64,000 nucleotides of DNA from an uncultured bacterium (GTDB taxonomy: Bacteria > Bacteroidota > Bacteroidia > Bacteroidales > Bacteroidaceae): assembly GCA_905214625.1 (NCBI GenBank), contig CAJMMQ010000002.1, forward strand, positions 1 to 64,000, written 5' to 3'. How positions within the stretch are numbered: the first letter of the stretch is position 1; the number at the start of each line of letters is the position of its first letter. The translations under genes and the position numbers were made by a program. The notes under the pieces are model-generated. The model was not told the DNA's origin, ran no database searches, and was given only the letters and a program-made list of their open reading frames with translations. Of this stretch, positions 1 to 8,540 are shown one piece after another.

Positions 1-33
1 CCGCAAACAGCTGTTTGCGGGGCGTTTCTTTTA
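1..33. terminator. palindromic terminator-like hairpin at window edge
   Basis: Bases 1-20 are a perfect palindrome (CCGCAAACAG/CTGTTTGCGG), followed on the + strand by a T-rich run. The T-run is on the side expected for a + strand gene ending left of the window. It may also serve korB, whose stop lies about 40 bases away on the opposite strand, but that side is cut off. Confidence 0.5.
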
Positions 34-58
34 TACAGACTTTTATTTTGTCCTATAT

Positions 59-1063
59 TTATTTAACCTCCCAGATGTCGTTTGTCTCGAGCAGCTCCAT
101 GAAGTTGTGATACTTCTTCTTGGCGCTTACTTCTTCTATCTGCTCCTTAACTGCCATTTCGTAGGTAGGAGCCTCAACATCGCGGATTACGCCGAGCGCA
201 ACGGGGAATCCGTGCTCGTTGTCCATCATGGCGAGCTTCAGCTGCAGAGTGTTGTCAAGGCAGTGAGCGTCGTGCACGAGAATGTCTTTCTCTGTTATAC
301 CGTTCTCGCCCAACTTGACAACTTTAAGGCCGAAGCCTTCCTGCATAAGTCCGTACTCGTTGTTCTCGCCGAAAATCAGCGGCTCGCCGTGACGAACGTA
401 GATAGCGTTCTTGGCGCGCACTTCCTTCTTGTAAATAGGGTCGTAGCATCCGTTGTTGAAGATTACGCAGTTCTGCAGAATCTCACACACTGAAGCGCCC
501 TTGTGCTTATAGGCAGCCTTGAGAATGTCCACAGTGCCCTGAGCGTCGGTGGCAACGGCACGTGCGAAGAAGTGGCCACGTGCTCCGAAGCACAGCTCTG
601 CCGGCAGGAACGGGTCCTCAACAGTGCCGTAAGGCGACGACTTGCTGACAAATCCGCGCGGAGACGTAGGCGAATACTGGCCCTTGGTGAGTCCGTAGAT
701 GCGGTTGTTGAGCAGAATCATGTTTATGTCGATGTTACGGCGCATGGCATGGATGAAGTGGTTACCGCCGATGGCGAGTCCGTCGCCGTCGCCGCTAATC
801 TGCCATACGGCAAGGTCGGGATTGGCAACCTTGGCGCCCGTAGCGATAGACGCCGCACGTCCGTGGACGGTCTGCATGGCATAAGTGTTTACATAATAAG
901 GCAGACGGCTTGAGCATCCGATACCTGAAATGACGGCTGTCTGATAAGGCGGAACGCCGAGTTCTGCCATAGCCTTGTGCAGCGATGCGAGGAAGAAATG
1001 GTCGCCGCAACCGGGACACCAACGCGGCTGTCCCTTTTTATAATCTTGCGCAGTATATTCCAT
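59..1063 (-). CDS. korB: 2-oxoacid:ferredoxin oxidoreductase beta subunit (2-oxoglutarate type)
   Basis: Thiamine-pyrophosphate-binding beta subunit of a 2-oxoacid:ferredoxin oxidoreductase, the cytoplasmic enzyme that oxidatively decarboxylates a 2-oxoacid (probably 2-oxoglutarate) to the acyl-CoA and reduces ferredoxin. The 334-residue protein has a CPGC motif at residues 16-19 and a further Cys at 50, the pattern of the iron-sulfur ligands in this family. The TPP motif begins with GDGDG at residues 91-95 and ends with a NN pair about 27 residues later. It lies downstream of the alpha/gamma subunit gene in the same direction, with 165 bases between them, so the pair is expected to be one operon read from the promoter upstream of korA. 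The length is normal for the family. The choice of 2-oxoglutarate over pyruvate rests on the two-subunit architecture and is an inference. Confidence 0.93.
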   Translation of the reverse strand: MEYTAQDYKKGQPRWCPGCGDHFFLASLHKAMAELGVPPYQTAVISGIGCSSRLPYYVNTYAMQTVHGRAASIATGAKVANPDLAVWQISGDGDGLAIGGNHFIHAMRRNIDINMILLNNRIYGLTKGQYSPTSPRGFVSKSSPYGTVEDPFLPAELCFGARGHFFARAVATDAQGTVDILKAAYKHKGASVCEILQNCVIFNNGCYDPIYKKEVRAKNAIYVRHGEPLIFGENNEYGLMQEGFGLKVVKLGENGITEKDILVHDAHCLDNTLQLKLAMMDNEHGFPVALGVIRDVEAPTYEMAVKEQIEEVSAKKKYHNFMELLETNDIWEVK

Positions 1064-1080
1064 TGCAATTATTTTTATGG

Positions 1081-1205
1081 AGTTAAGGAGTTATGAAGTT
1101 AAGGAGTTAAGACATATGTCTTTAGTCTTTTCTATCCACAGTAAAGGATGTTTGCGGCCCATACAGCCTTAAAGACATATGTCTTAACTCCTTTACTCCG
1201 TAACT
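1081..1205. repeat. inverted-repeat element between korA and korB
   Basis: Two perfect 24-base arms, 1101-1124 and 1170-1193, face each other across a 45-base loop. Each arm carries the self-palindrome AAGACATATGTCTT and an AAGGAGTTAA tract, and both are flanked by partial extra copies of the AAGGAGTTAA unit. A closely related but distinct element lies at 60811-60992, so this is a dispersed family and not a korAB-specific control site. As RNA it would fold into a long stem between the two cistrons. Confidence 0.8.
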
Positions 1206-1228
1206 TCTTTACTCCTGAATTTTACTTC

Positions 1229-3079
1229 TTAATTCTTAATTATTTTGGTGAACGCCTTTACAAGCTCGCCTACCACGAAGGGCTGACCCTTAACCTGGTT
1301 GAACTGATACGGCGTAAAGTTGTCTATCCTCATGCGCAGATAGCCTGCGAACTGACCGAGGTTCTGCTCAGCCACAACCACCTTTTTATATTTAGCCAGC
1401 ACTTCGGCAGTGTTCTTGGGCAGCGGGTTGATGTAGCTGAAATGAGCGAGAGCAACCTTATGGCCGGCACTTCTCATCTCTTCCATAGCAGAATACAGAT
1501 GGCCGAACGTTCCGCCGAAACCAACAATCAGCAATTCGGCATCGTCGGCATCGCCCTGCACCTCGAGGTCGGGAACCGGAATCTTGAACACCTTTGCCGC
1601 ACGCAGGCGGCACATCTTGTCGTGGTTCTCGGGGTCGGTAGATATCGCGCCCGTATCGCCGTCTTTCTCCAGTCCGCCAAGAATATGCGCGTAGCCTTCC
1701 TGTCCCGGTATAGCCCAGTAGCGTGCGCCTGTCTCGGGGTCTCTCTTATACGGAGTATATTCGCCCTTCTGCTCAGGTGTTGCATAGTGAGGATGTATCT
1801 CGGGCAGCTCGTTGATGTCGGGCAGCTTCCATGCTGACGAACCGTTAGCCACAAAGGCGTCGGTGAGCAGCACTACAGGAGTAAGATGCTCGAGGGCTAT
1901 CTTGGCTGCTGCATAAACAGAGTCGAAACAGTTGGTAGGACTTGTTGCGGCAATCACCGGCATGGGCGACTCGCCGTTGCGTCCGAAGAGAGCCTGAAGC
2001 AGGTCGGTCTGCTCGCTCTTTGTTGGCAGACCCGTTGACGGACCGCCGCGCTGAACGTCGATGACAACGAGGGGCAGCTCGTCGATTACGGCCAGGTTCA
2101 TGGCCTCTGACTTAAGACAGATACCGGGGCCTGATGTAGATGTTGCGGCCAGGGCTCCGGCGAACGACGCGCCTATGGCACTGGCGCATCCTGATATTTC
2201 GTCTTCACACTGCACCGTCATTACTCCGCACGACTTGTGCTTGGCCAGTTCGTGCAGTATGTCTGTGGCAGGAGTGATGGGATATGAGCCGAGATAGAGC
2301 TTAAGGCCGGCCTTTTCGGCAGCGGCAATAAGTCCGTAGGCAGTAGCCTTGTTACCCGTTATGTCCATGTAGCGCCCCTTAACCTTGTTCTTAGAGTCTA
2401 TGCGGTAAGTGGCGGGCACGCTTGCATGAGTGTTGTGGCCGTAGTCATATCCAGCATGCACCACCTTGATGTTGCACTCTGCCACAGCGGGTTTCTTGGC
2501 AAACTTCTCGCGCAGGAACGACGTAACGAAGTCGAGATTGCGGTTAAACAGCCAGCATACGATGCCGAGAGCAAACATGTTGCGGCACTTCAGCACAGTC
2601 TTGTTGTCGAGTCCGCTGTCCTCAAGGCAGTCTTTCACCATCTGCGTTATCGGACAAGCCACCACACGGTCGGGGTCGATGCCCATCTCGCCCAGGTAGT
2701 CGTCTGTTTTAAACTCGGCCTTCTTCAGGTCGGCCGGACCGAAGCTGTCGGTGTCGATGATTATCGTGGCCTGCGGCTTGGCAAACCTGTACTGCGTCTT
2801 CAGCGCTGCAGCGTTCATTGCCACCAGCACGTCACACTTGTCACCGGGCGTATAGGCACGTCCGCTGGCGATGTGAACCTGAAAGCCCGACACACCCGTA
2901 AGCGAGCCTTGCGGGGCGCGGATGTCTGCCGGATAATCCGGAAACGTGGAGATTCCATTACCTATCGTAGCCGAAACCGTCGAGAAGATGTTTCCCGCCA
3001 GCTGCATGCCGTCGCCGGAGTCGCCCGAAAAACGCACTACGACATCATCTAACTGTTTTACTTCCAATTCTTCTGCCAT
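1229..3079 (-). CDS. korA: 2-oxoacid:ferredoxin oxidoreductase alpha subunit with fused gamma domain
   Basis: Partner of the downstream beta subunit. The 616-residue protein has the fused order typical of two-subunit 2-oxoglutarate:ferredoxin oxidoreductases. An N-terminal gamma domain starts with the SGDSGDGMQLAGN motif near residue 18. The alpha domain follows from about residue 210, with YPITPAT and the GPSTGLPTKSEQTDLL signature. Together with KorB it forms the ferredoxin-linked step between 2-oxoglutarate and succinyl-CoA, and it may run either way in the branched TCA pathway of fermentative Bacteroidales. A good promoter match lies about 120 bases upstream. No unusual features were seen. 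Substrate preference cannot be settled from sequence alone. Confidence 0.94.
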   Translation of the reverse strand: MAEELEVKQLDDVVVRFSGDSGDGMQLAGNIFSTVSATIGNGISTFPDYPADIRAPQGSLTGVSGFQVHIASGRAYTPGDKCDVLVAMNAAALKTQYRFAKPQATIIIDTDSFGPADLKKAEFKTDDYLGEMGIDPDRVVACPITQMVKDCLEDSGLDNKTVLKCRNMFALGIVCWLFNRNLDFVTSFLREKFAKKPAVAECNIKVVHAGYDYGHNTHASVPATYRIDSKNKVKGRYMDITGNKATAYGLIAAAEKAGLKLYLGSYPITPATDILHELAKHKSCGVMTVQCEDEISGCASAIGASFAGALAATSTSGPGICLKSEAMNLAVIDELPLVVIDVQRGGPSTGLPTKSEQTDLLQALFGRNGESPMPVIAATSPTNCFDSVYAAAKIALEHLTPVVLLTDAFVANGSSAWKLPDINELPEIHPHYATPEQKGEYTPYKRDPETGARYWAIPGQEGYAHILGGLEKDGDTGAISTDPENHDKMCRLRAAKVFKIPVPDLEVQGDADDAELLIVGFGGTFGHLYSAMEEMRSAGHKVALAHFSYINPLPKNTAEVLAKYKKVVVAEQNLGQFAGYLRMRIDNFTPYQFNQVKGQPFVVGELVKAFTKIIKN

Positions 3080-3196
3080 AAAAAGTCTTTTTAAACTTTA
3101 TAACTTATATTATGCTTGTCCGGCGTCTTTTGCCGCACCGGGCAGGGTCAAGACGCGTGAACCGATTTATGTTTCAAAAATTTTGTTTAATAAATG

Positions 3197-3227
3197 CAAA
3201 GGTCGTAAAGTTTATTGAAACGGCAAA
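3197..3227 (-). promoter_or_regulatory. candidate kor operon promoter
   Basis: On the minus strand TTTG (3224-3227) is followed after 19 bases by GACCTTTG (3197-3204), one base off the Bacteroidetes -33/-7 consensus TTTG-N19-TAnnTTTG. It sits about 120 bases upstream of the korA ATG. Confidence 0.5.
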
Positions 3228-3860
3228 ATCTTTTTACATAAATATTTATCTTCTGACACCATTTTGACAGAAAATCTTTATTTCTGTGACAAAAATTAAG
3301 TGTTTAATTAACAATTACAACACATAAGCATGCATATAAAAATATTTTGTCAGAACAAATAATATTGTCAATATTATCATATTTTACTGACATTTGGAGA
3401 TGTTACTGCTGCAAAAACAGTCAAAAAGGCTAAAAAAATTGCGTCTGACTATTAATATATTAACACGATAATAGCATATTACGCCTGCACTGCCGCCTAA
3501 GCCAAAACCGGGCGATTTGGGTTAAAGCGTAAACCAATGTCCTGCGCACCAGCATTACGCGTACCTATATTAATAACCATCCGGCGGAATTGTTTTGAGT
3601 GGCATGTCGGTGATTACAGTTTCAAATGGTGTCCTTTCAGCCTGCAATACACGGCTTTTCGTATCATGAAATGCCGTCTTTTACACTACAAAAGGATACC
3701 TTTTGCATACTTGCCTGAAGCTGGCTGAAACCGTAAGTAAAAGTATCAGGAATGTAACAAACCGTAAGTGTATGCACAAAAGGGCACAAACAGTTCCGCC
3801 AACAAACATTTAATGTTATCGTAATAACTGAAAATAACATTCATCATCCTACCTTATTAA
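3228..3860. other. AT-rich non-coding stretch
   Basis: No convincing gene. The first 250 bases are strongly AT-rich. Around 3620-3725 there is a segment with CGGCTTTTCGTATC and AAAAGGATACCTTTTGCA that resembles part of the dispersed intergenic element near 28.9 kb (which has AAAAGCATACCTTTTGCA). A short + strand open frame at 3537-3728 has no protein-like features and I treat it as chance. Confidence 0.4.
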
Positions 3861-3861
3861 A

Positions 3862-3945
3862 TTAGGCTCACCCACAAGTGGAGTTGAAGGGGCTTTTCCT
3901 CAACCTGTATCTCATCGTCCTTACCGCGCCGCCGTCTTTTCGGCA
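3862..3945 (-). pseudogene. decayed copy of a TPR-regulator C-terminus
   Basis: This segment aligns along its whole length, with a few substitutions and one or two indels, to 3991-4080, the last codons of the neighbouring regulator. Read on the minus strand it encodes AVRTMRYRLRKSPFNSTCG and then a stop, compared with AVRTMKYRLRRSPLNSPRGG in the adjacent gene. Nothing gene-like precedes it. It is best read as the 3' remnant of a second, tandem paralogue lost by deletion. A short GC-rich repeat with TCCCC...GGGGAGTTGA also contributes to the similarity. Confidence 0.6.
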
Positions 3946-3993
3946 TTTTCAGTAAAAACAGGTGCATCGCAAGCAATCACCGTCAAAGCTAAC

Positions 3994-5583
3994 CTAAGCT
4001 CCCCCACGGGGGGAGTTGAGGGGGCTTCTCCTCAACCTGTACTTCATCGTCCTTACCGCGCCCGCCGTCATGTTCATGGCCCGCTGGATGTCGCTGTCGG
4101 ATAGGCCGACGAGGGGCAGCATAAGGAAAAACGTGTTGTATGGCGTCAGCCGCCTGTGGCTCTTCTCTATGGCGGCTATGTCGTCGGGCATCAACGTGCG
4201 GCCGTATTCAACGGCTGCCTCAAAGTCGGCTTTCTTCCATTCGGCCGTGTTTCCTCCGCCGATAATCTCCTCATATCGCCTTTGTCCCAGTCCTATTATT
4301 GCCGCTCTCTGCTCCCTGAGCGTGTCGAGCCTGCGGCTCAGGCTGCCAATCTTTCTCTCGTTTTCGTCTTTCGACAGGCTCAGCTCGTCTATCTCCTTTC
4401 TGTATCTGTCGGTTAACCGCTCAATCTCGCCGAGCCGTTTTTTGCTTCGGTTTATCTTCCTCCGGTGAACCACCAGCAGCAGCGCGAGTGCCGCCACTGC
4501 CACAGTTGCCGCCGCAGCCGCCGTCTTCAGCTTCATGTCGGCCTGCCGCGCGGCCTCTGCCTTGTCTATTTCGTTTTGCAGGCTCAGCATCTTTTCCGTG
4601 TTTTTGCTTTGCTCAATGCTGTCTTTCATCGCCTTCGACTTTGTCATCAGTTCGGCTGCCTCGCGATATTCTCCCTGTTCTTTCTTAATGTCTGCCATCC
4701 ACGACATCATTTCAGCTTTTACTTCTGGGCTGCCTTTGCTCATTGCTTTATCCCACAGAACAAAAGCCTCGCTCTCTTTTTCTTGTGCGAGATATATGTT
4801 GCCAAGAATATAATAGGCGTATGACGTGGGCTTTATTGACAAAGACATTTTAGCGTATTTCTCTGCTTCGTCAAATTGTTCCTGGTTATAAAAGTCTGCG
4901 CTGATGTCTGTTATGTAACTTACGTATGTCTTATTTTGTATATATTTAATGTGTGGAATAATTTATTTGCTGTAATACAGCGAGCTGTCAAACTGCATTA
5001 AATTTGTGAAGGCATTGCTGATTTTATTTAAAGAAAGTGCGATCATTTCTTCGTCGTTACGTTTTTTTGCCAGATTAAGAGATCTTTTAGCATAAGTCAA
5101 TGCCATGTTAAAATTTCTTGTATGGTAGTTTATTGTAGACAAATTCGCATAAATGCTGTTCAGCAACACTTCTTCTCCGGCATTCTCTGCTATGTCTTCC
5201 GCTTTTTTAACACATTCGATTACTTTTTTTATATCGCCATTTCTTTTGTATATTGTCATGCCTTTATAATAAAGTGAACGGGCCAATTTTGATTTATCTT
5301 TTGACTTTTCATAATATTTTATGCTGATGTCTATAGCCGAGTCAGAATTTACAGGCAATTGTAGCCTGAATAATGTGTTGGTGTAAAGGAGGTTATAGTA
5401 TGCTCTGTCGCTCTCGCTCGTTATCATAGCCGTGTCTATCTTCAGCAGTTGCCTTAATGCAGAGTCGTTCTCTTCCTTTGCAAGTAATGTGTCTGCCTGC
5501 ACCAAAGCCGTATGCACTTTGCTGTGTCTTTGGCATGCCGTGATTGTTATGATAAGAAATATTATGGTCAAAATGTGTTTCAT
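3994..5583 (-). pseudogene. TPR lipoprotein/HTH regulator interrupted by an in-frame TAA
   Basis: Two adjacent minus-strand open frames are in the same frame and separated by a single TAA at 4963-4965. Reading through it gives one continuous protein of about 529 codons. The upstream 206 codons start at 5583 with a lipoprotein signal (LIITITAC) and several TPR-like helical repeats. Past the stop TPR-like sequence continues directly. The later open frame (from 4848) then has a transmembrane segment at about its residues 109-127, a charged coiled coil at 131-180, and a C-terminal HTH-like segment (GLSDSDIQRAMNMTAGAVRT) ending in KYRLRR. This order is that of the Bacteroidetes TPR/TM/HTH signalling proteins. 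A single base change would create the TAA from a Lys, Gln or Glu codon. I read it as a recent nonsense mutation. A sequencing error or two separately expressed halves are possible. Confidence 0.75.
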
Positions 5584-5603
5584 GTTGTGGCTTTTCAGAT
5601 GTT

Positions 5604-5635
5604 CAAAGTTATTGATTAATTCTGTTATGTGCAAG
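5604..5635 (-). promoter_or_regulatory. candidate promoter of the TPR regulator
   Basis: Minus-strand CTTG (5632-5635), 20 bases, then TAACTTTG (5604-5611), a full match to the Bacteroidetes -7 box. It lies just upstream of the ATG at 5581-5583 and supports that start over the longer frame beginning at 5694. Confidence 0.5.
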
Positions 5636-5785
5636 TTTTTATGTGTTTTTTGCTTGTTGTCAATGCCGTAAAGCGTCACATTTTTGTGTTTCAATTTGTT
5701 GCATTTCTATATGTACAACATTGATAATCAAAGATTTAAGTCCAAAACTAAAATGTGACACACTCAGAAAAAACATGGATTAAAA

Positions 5786-5818
5786 TTTGGCAGTATGGCA
5801 ATGTGTTTTATAACTTTA
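5786..5818 (+). promoter_or_regulatory. candidate promoter of the small OMP-like gene
   Basis: TTTG at 5786-5789, 21 bases, then TAACTTTA at 5811-5818, one mismatch from TAnnTTTG. It is about 130 bases upstream of the ATG at 5946. Confidence 0.4.
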
Positions 5819-5945
5819 CAAAAGCGACGGCCGCAGAATGAGTCGAAGGAAAAGAATCTGTCAGAATTATTTTGGAGATTTATCGTCTGCGCCGGCTGAT
5901 AGAATGTTGAATTGTTGTAAGTTAAATTTTTAATAATAAAAAACA

Positions 5946-6455
5946 ATGGTTATGAGAAGAATAATATTTATCATCGGCATGACGTTGGGATTGTGTTTTT
6001 GCGTATGTACAAGGGGTCAAGTAAAGAAAGACATCTGGTCGGAAGTGTCCACACAATTATCGATGTATGGAAATTCCAAAAGGCACATGAACGTTTCTTA
6101 CACGTGGGGATATAACTTTACAAACCGCTTTTCCGCAGGCATAAACATCGAGGACGACATTACACTCTTTAAAATCGACGGTGAGAAAGACCATTATTCC
6201 AATATCACGGCCGGAGCGAAATTGAATTATGACATTATAAAGAAGTTTATCGGTTTCCAAATCGGCTCGGGTGTCACATGCGACAACAAACCATGGAAAT
6301 ATCTTTATTATGACGCGATGCTACGCCTTAAGACCAAGGTAGGCAAGGTCATACCGACATACGGCTTCGGCATAAGATATTACGACTCAATGTCTAAGTC
6401 GTTCGGCAACCATCTGCGCGGATATGTGTCAATGGGTTGCGTCGTCGTTATGTAA
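5946..6455 (+). CDS. exported protein, probable small outer-membrane beta-barrel
   Basis: A 169-residue protein of unknown function. It begins with a hydrophobic signal segment (IIFIIGMTLGLCFCVC), and the mature part starts around residue 25. The rest is made of alternating short strands rich in Tyr, Gly and Thr with aromatic residues at strand ends (VSYTWGYNFTNRFSAGINI, AGAKLNYDII, IGFQIGSG, TYGFGIRYYD), the pattern of a small eight-strand-type barrel or barrel-like porin. It is the first gene of a same-strand series of small exported and membrane proteins up to 9.0 kb, though gaps of over 100 bases separate it from the next gene. ATGs at 5946 and 5952 are equally plausible starts. No family name can be given with confidence. 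Confidence 0.7.
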   Translation: MVMRRIIFIIGMTLGLCFCVCTRGQVKKDIWSEVSTQLSMYGNSKRHMNVSYTWGYNFTNRFSAGINIEDDITLFKIDGEKDHYSNITAGAKLNYDIIKKFIGFQIGSGVTCDNKPWKYLYYDAMLRLKTKVGKVIPTYGFGIRYYDSMSKSFGNHLRGYVSMGCVVVM

Positions 6456-6492
6456 TAGATTAGAATAATTATGCACGAAAACGGCGCGAATA

Positions 6493-6524
6493 TTAGGAAA
6501 CATGAAAATAAATTCGTAGATTTG
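6493..6524 (+). promoter_or_regulatory. candidate promoter of the thioredoxin-like gene
   Basis: TAGATTTG at 6517-6524 is an exact TAnnTTTG box. The -33 side has only TTAG (6493-6496) at a 20-base spacing. The ATG follows 77 bases downstream. Confidence 0.4.
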
Positions 6525-6600
6525 CTTTTTGAAAACTTGTAGACTTCAGAAACTCTGATTCTGTGGACGCTAAAATGTTGCTTGACTAAATCATATACTT

Positions 6601-7083
6601 ATGAAAAGATTTTTGCTGACGTTATTTGTAGTCTGTATCTTATCCGTGTACGCTGTTTCCCATGCATACGGACAGGCAAGACAGGTGAAGTATGATGATT
6701 ATTGCATCGTTCTTATAACTTCTGCCCAATGCGGCTATTGCATTGTGAATACAGGCTGGTTTAATTCCCTTGCAGACAAGTATTCTGACGATATACAGAT
6801 GGTGGCATTAAGCGAGTCGAAGCAAAAGGCCATAGACAAGCTGAATACACAATTTCCTGACAGAGAGGTTACGCTGAAAGGATGGGAACTGATACCGAAC
6901 GCAAGACATCTTATATCAAAATTGGTAGAACAGGAAACATATCCGCAGATAATCCTTCTGGAAAAAGGCAAGGTGAAGAAACGCTTCATCGGCACTATCC
7001 AGTCGGTAAAAGACGCTGTTGAGGAGGCTATCCCTTTGTTTGTTTCAGAGAAAAAGAAATCAGCGCAGCCTTATGGCGCGTAA
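6601..7083 (+). CDS. exported thioredoxin-fold protein with CGYC motif
   Basis: A 160-residue protein with an N-terminal signal peptide (FLLTLFVVCILSVYAVSHAYG, cleavage near residue 24) and a thioredoxin-like body. A CxxC pair, C44-G-Y-C47, follows a beta strand (CIVLITSAQ), and a YPQ segment that would supply the cis-proline precedes the strand IILLEKGK. It would act in the periplasm as a disulfide oxidoreductase or reductant. The CGYC dipeptide is unlike the CGPC of housekeeping thioredoxins. It is short for the family, with only the core fold present, and its partner proteins are not evident. The neighbours are a small barrel-like protein and small membrane proteins of unknown function. 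Confidence 0.72.
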   Translation: MKRFLLTLFVVCILSVYAVSHAYGQARQVKYDDYCIVLITSAQCGYCIVNTGWFNSLADKYSDDIQMVALSESKQKAIDKLNTQFPDREVTLKGWELIPNARHLISKLVEQETYPQIILLEKGKVKKRFIGTIQSVKDAVEEAIPLFVSEKKKSAQPYGA

Positions 7084-7187
7084 AGGCCGGAGACTTAACG
7101 GCACCATGAAAATTAATGATTGACGCAACCGCAGGCGTAGATGTTCCTGCCCAAAGTTATGTATTAACACCTTAAACAGATATAATT

Positions 7188-7445
7188 ATGAATAAAATCA
7201 GATTTGCTCAGTTGTACGAATGGTTTACGCTTTTAATATTCGGCTTATTCTTGATATTCGATCTCACGTGGCGGGGCAACACTATGTTTAATACAATCGC
7301 CTATGTCTTGTTCGCGGCAATAGGACTTATCGGACTGCTTACGTTTAAAAAGCGGAAACCAGACTGGCGCATATTCGACATTGTGTTCAATGCGCTGTTG
7401 CTGTTGTACAGTGCAGTGATGCTTTATTCAATATACATCGAATAA
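7188..7445 (+). CDS. small three-helix membrane protein, paralogue 1
   Basis: An 85-residue hydrophobic protein of unknown function. Predicted helices lie at about residues 11-26, 34-50 and 63-80, with a conserved basic loop LLTFKKRKPDWRIFDIVFN between the second and third. That loop and the YEWF motif near residue 10 are shared with the next gene, and the loop again with the gene at 8541. This makes three related proteins within 2 kb. No signal peptide cleavage site is apparent, so it is expected in the inner membrane. The ATG at 7188 is the only sensible start. No function can be assigned. Confidence 0.75.
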   Translation: MNKIRFAQLYEWFTLLIFGLFLIFDLTWRGNTMFNTIAYVLFAAIGLIGLLTFKKRKPDWRIFDIVFNALLLLYSAVMLYSIYIE

Positions 7446-7569
7446 GGCAGACGGAGAGAGCATGCAAATGCAAAAGACTTAACGGCACAATAGGATTTAA
7501 AGGTAGGCATAACCGCAGGCGGAAGTGTATTTGCCTGAAATCGTTATTAACACATTAAACAGAAATGTT

Positions 7570-7827
7570 ATGAATAAAAAGACACTTGCCAGGCTTTACG
7601 AATGGTTTTCGTCTATAGTATTGATATTCTTCTTAGTTGTAAGACTTGCGTTCCATGACAACGACACGCTTTATACAATCGTCTATATCTTGGTTGTTGC
7701 GGAAGGAGTTATAGGTCTGCTTACGTTTAAAAAGCGGAAGCCCGACTGGCGCATATTAGACATTACGTTCAATGTGATTTTGCTGCTGTTAGGCGGATTG
7801 GCGCTTGTGGCTACGTACATCGAATAA
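7570..7827 (+). CDS. small three-helix membrane protein, paralogue 2
   Basis: An 85-residue tandem paralogue of the previous gene with the same length and layout. It has LARLYEWF at the N-terminus, three hydrophobic segments, an identical LLTFKKRKPDWRI loop, and a C-terminus ending in TYIE where the first copy ends in IYIE. The frame can be extended upstream to 7525. The ATG at 7570 is chosen because it aligns exactly with the start of paralogue 1 and lies at the same position relative to the duplicated leader. Divergence is spread over the hydrophobic helices while the basic loop is kept, which suggests the loop is the constrained part. Function unknown. Confidence 0.75.
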   Translation: MNKKTLARLYEWFSSIVLIFFLVVRLAFHDNDTLYTIVYILVVAEGVIGLLTFKKRKPDWRILDITFNVILLLLGGLALVATYIE

Positions 7828-7870
7828 GGCAGACGAAGAGATTTACAGAAATGAAATATGGAAACATAAT

Positions 7871-8467
7871 ATGAGCAATTTAAGCTTAATCGCAGGTCTT
7901 GGCGTCGCCGTGGTGCTGTCTGTGGCGGCGTTTGTGGCAAGACGGCGCAAGAAGGTTAGCCACGACAGCATGGACTTATGCCTGGAACTGGTGTTCTTCT
8001 TTGCCGCATACAAGCTGTTAAAGGTTGCGGCCGTAACGCTGGGCATGCCTTCGTCATATTTCTATTTGGCAGCATTTGCGGTTTCTGCCGTAGCCCTTGT
8101 ATACAGAATGTTGAGAAAATCAGCCGGACGGCTTTACAACGGACTGTTGCTGCTTGCGTGCATGGGGTCGGCCATAGGCATTATAGATGCCGTTGGCTTG
8201 GCCTCCGGCCGCTGGTTTATGGTGTCGGCGAGCGCAGTAGTGGCGTTTGGCTCGCTCACGTTTATCATGGCAAGTCTGCACAAGAAGAAAGACTTTGGCA
8301 ACGACACTGCCGACATGGTGTCGGGAGTTGCGTTTATGGCAGCTGCCATAAAGTTCTGGCAGCTTACGCTTAATGTGTCATGGCTGTGGGCAGTGCTGCT
8401 TGCCGTAGCCGTACTTGTGGCCTCGCTTGCCGTATATCTTGTCGCGCTGATGCGCGGCGGCAGATGA
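7871..8467 (+). CDS. multi-pass membrane protein of unknown function
   Basis: About 198 residues with six or so hydrophobic helices joined by short loops (for example SLIAGLGVAVVLSVAAFVA at the N-terminus and WLWAVLLAVAVLVASLAVYL at the C-terminus). The open frame extends back to 7805, overlapping the preceding gene. The ATG at 7871 avoids that overlap and begins directly before the first helix, so I chose it. It has no visible catalytic motif and no resemblance to the neighbouring 85-residue paralogues. Its GC content is higher than that of the small genes on either side. It may form an operon with them. Confidence 0.65.
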   Translation: MSNLSLIAGLGVAVVLSVAAFVARRRKKVSHDSMDLCLELVFFFAAYKLLKVAAVTLGMPSSYFYLAAFAVSAVALVYRMLRKSAGRLYNGLLLLACMGSAIGIIDAVGLASGRWFMVSASAVVAFGSLTFIMASLHKKKDFGNDTADMVSGVAFMAAAIKFWQLTLNVSWLWAVLLAVAVLVASLAVYLVALMRGGR

Positions 8468-8540
8468 CGCAGCGTGCATGTTGGCTGCATAATGTGTTTA
8501 CGTTCAAATTCAATGATCAAAAAATGAAAGGAGATTATAT

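Larger units (their letters stand above)
7092..7841 (+). repeat. tandem duplication carrying two small membrane-protein genes
   Basis: Two units, about 7092-7458 and 7476-7841, share not only the coding sequences but also their leaders and tails. Both leaders contain GACTTAACGGCAC, AACCGCAGGCG and TATTAACAC-TTAAACAGA before the ATG. Both genes end in GAATAAGGCAGACG. The duplication unit is therefore gene plus flanks, roughly 366 bases each, now diverged. Confidence 0.8.

Noticed and set aside
4963-4965. Recoding of the in-frame TAA as a sense codon
   Set aside because: No known bacterial recoding uses TAA in this way, and there is no slippery site or stem close by. A nonsense mutation or sequencing error is simpler.
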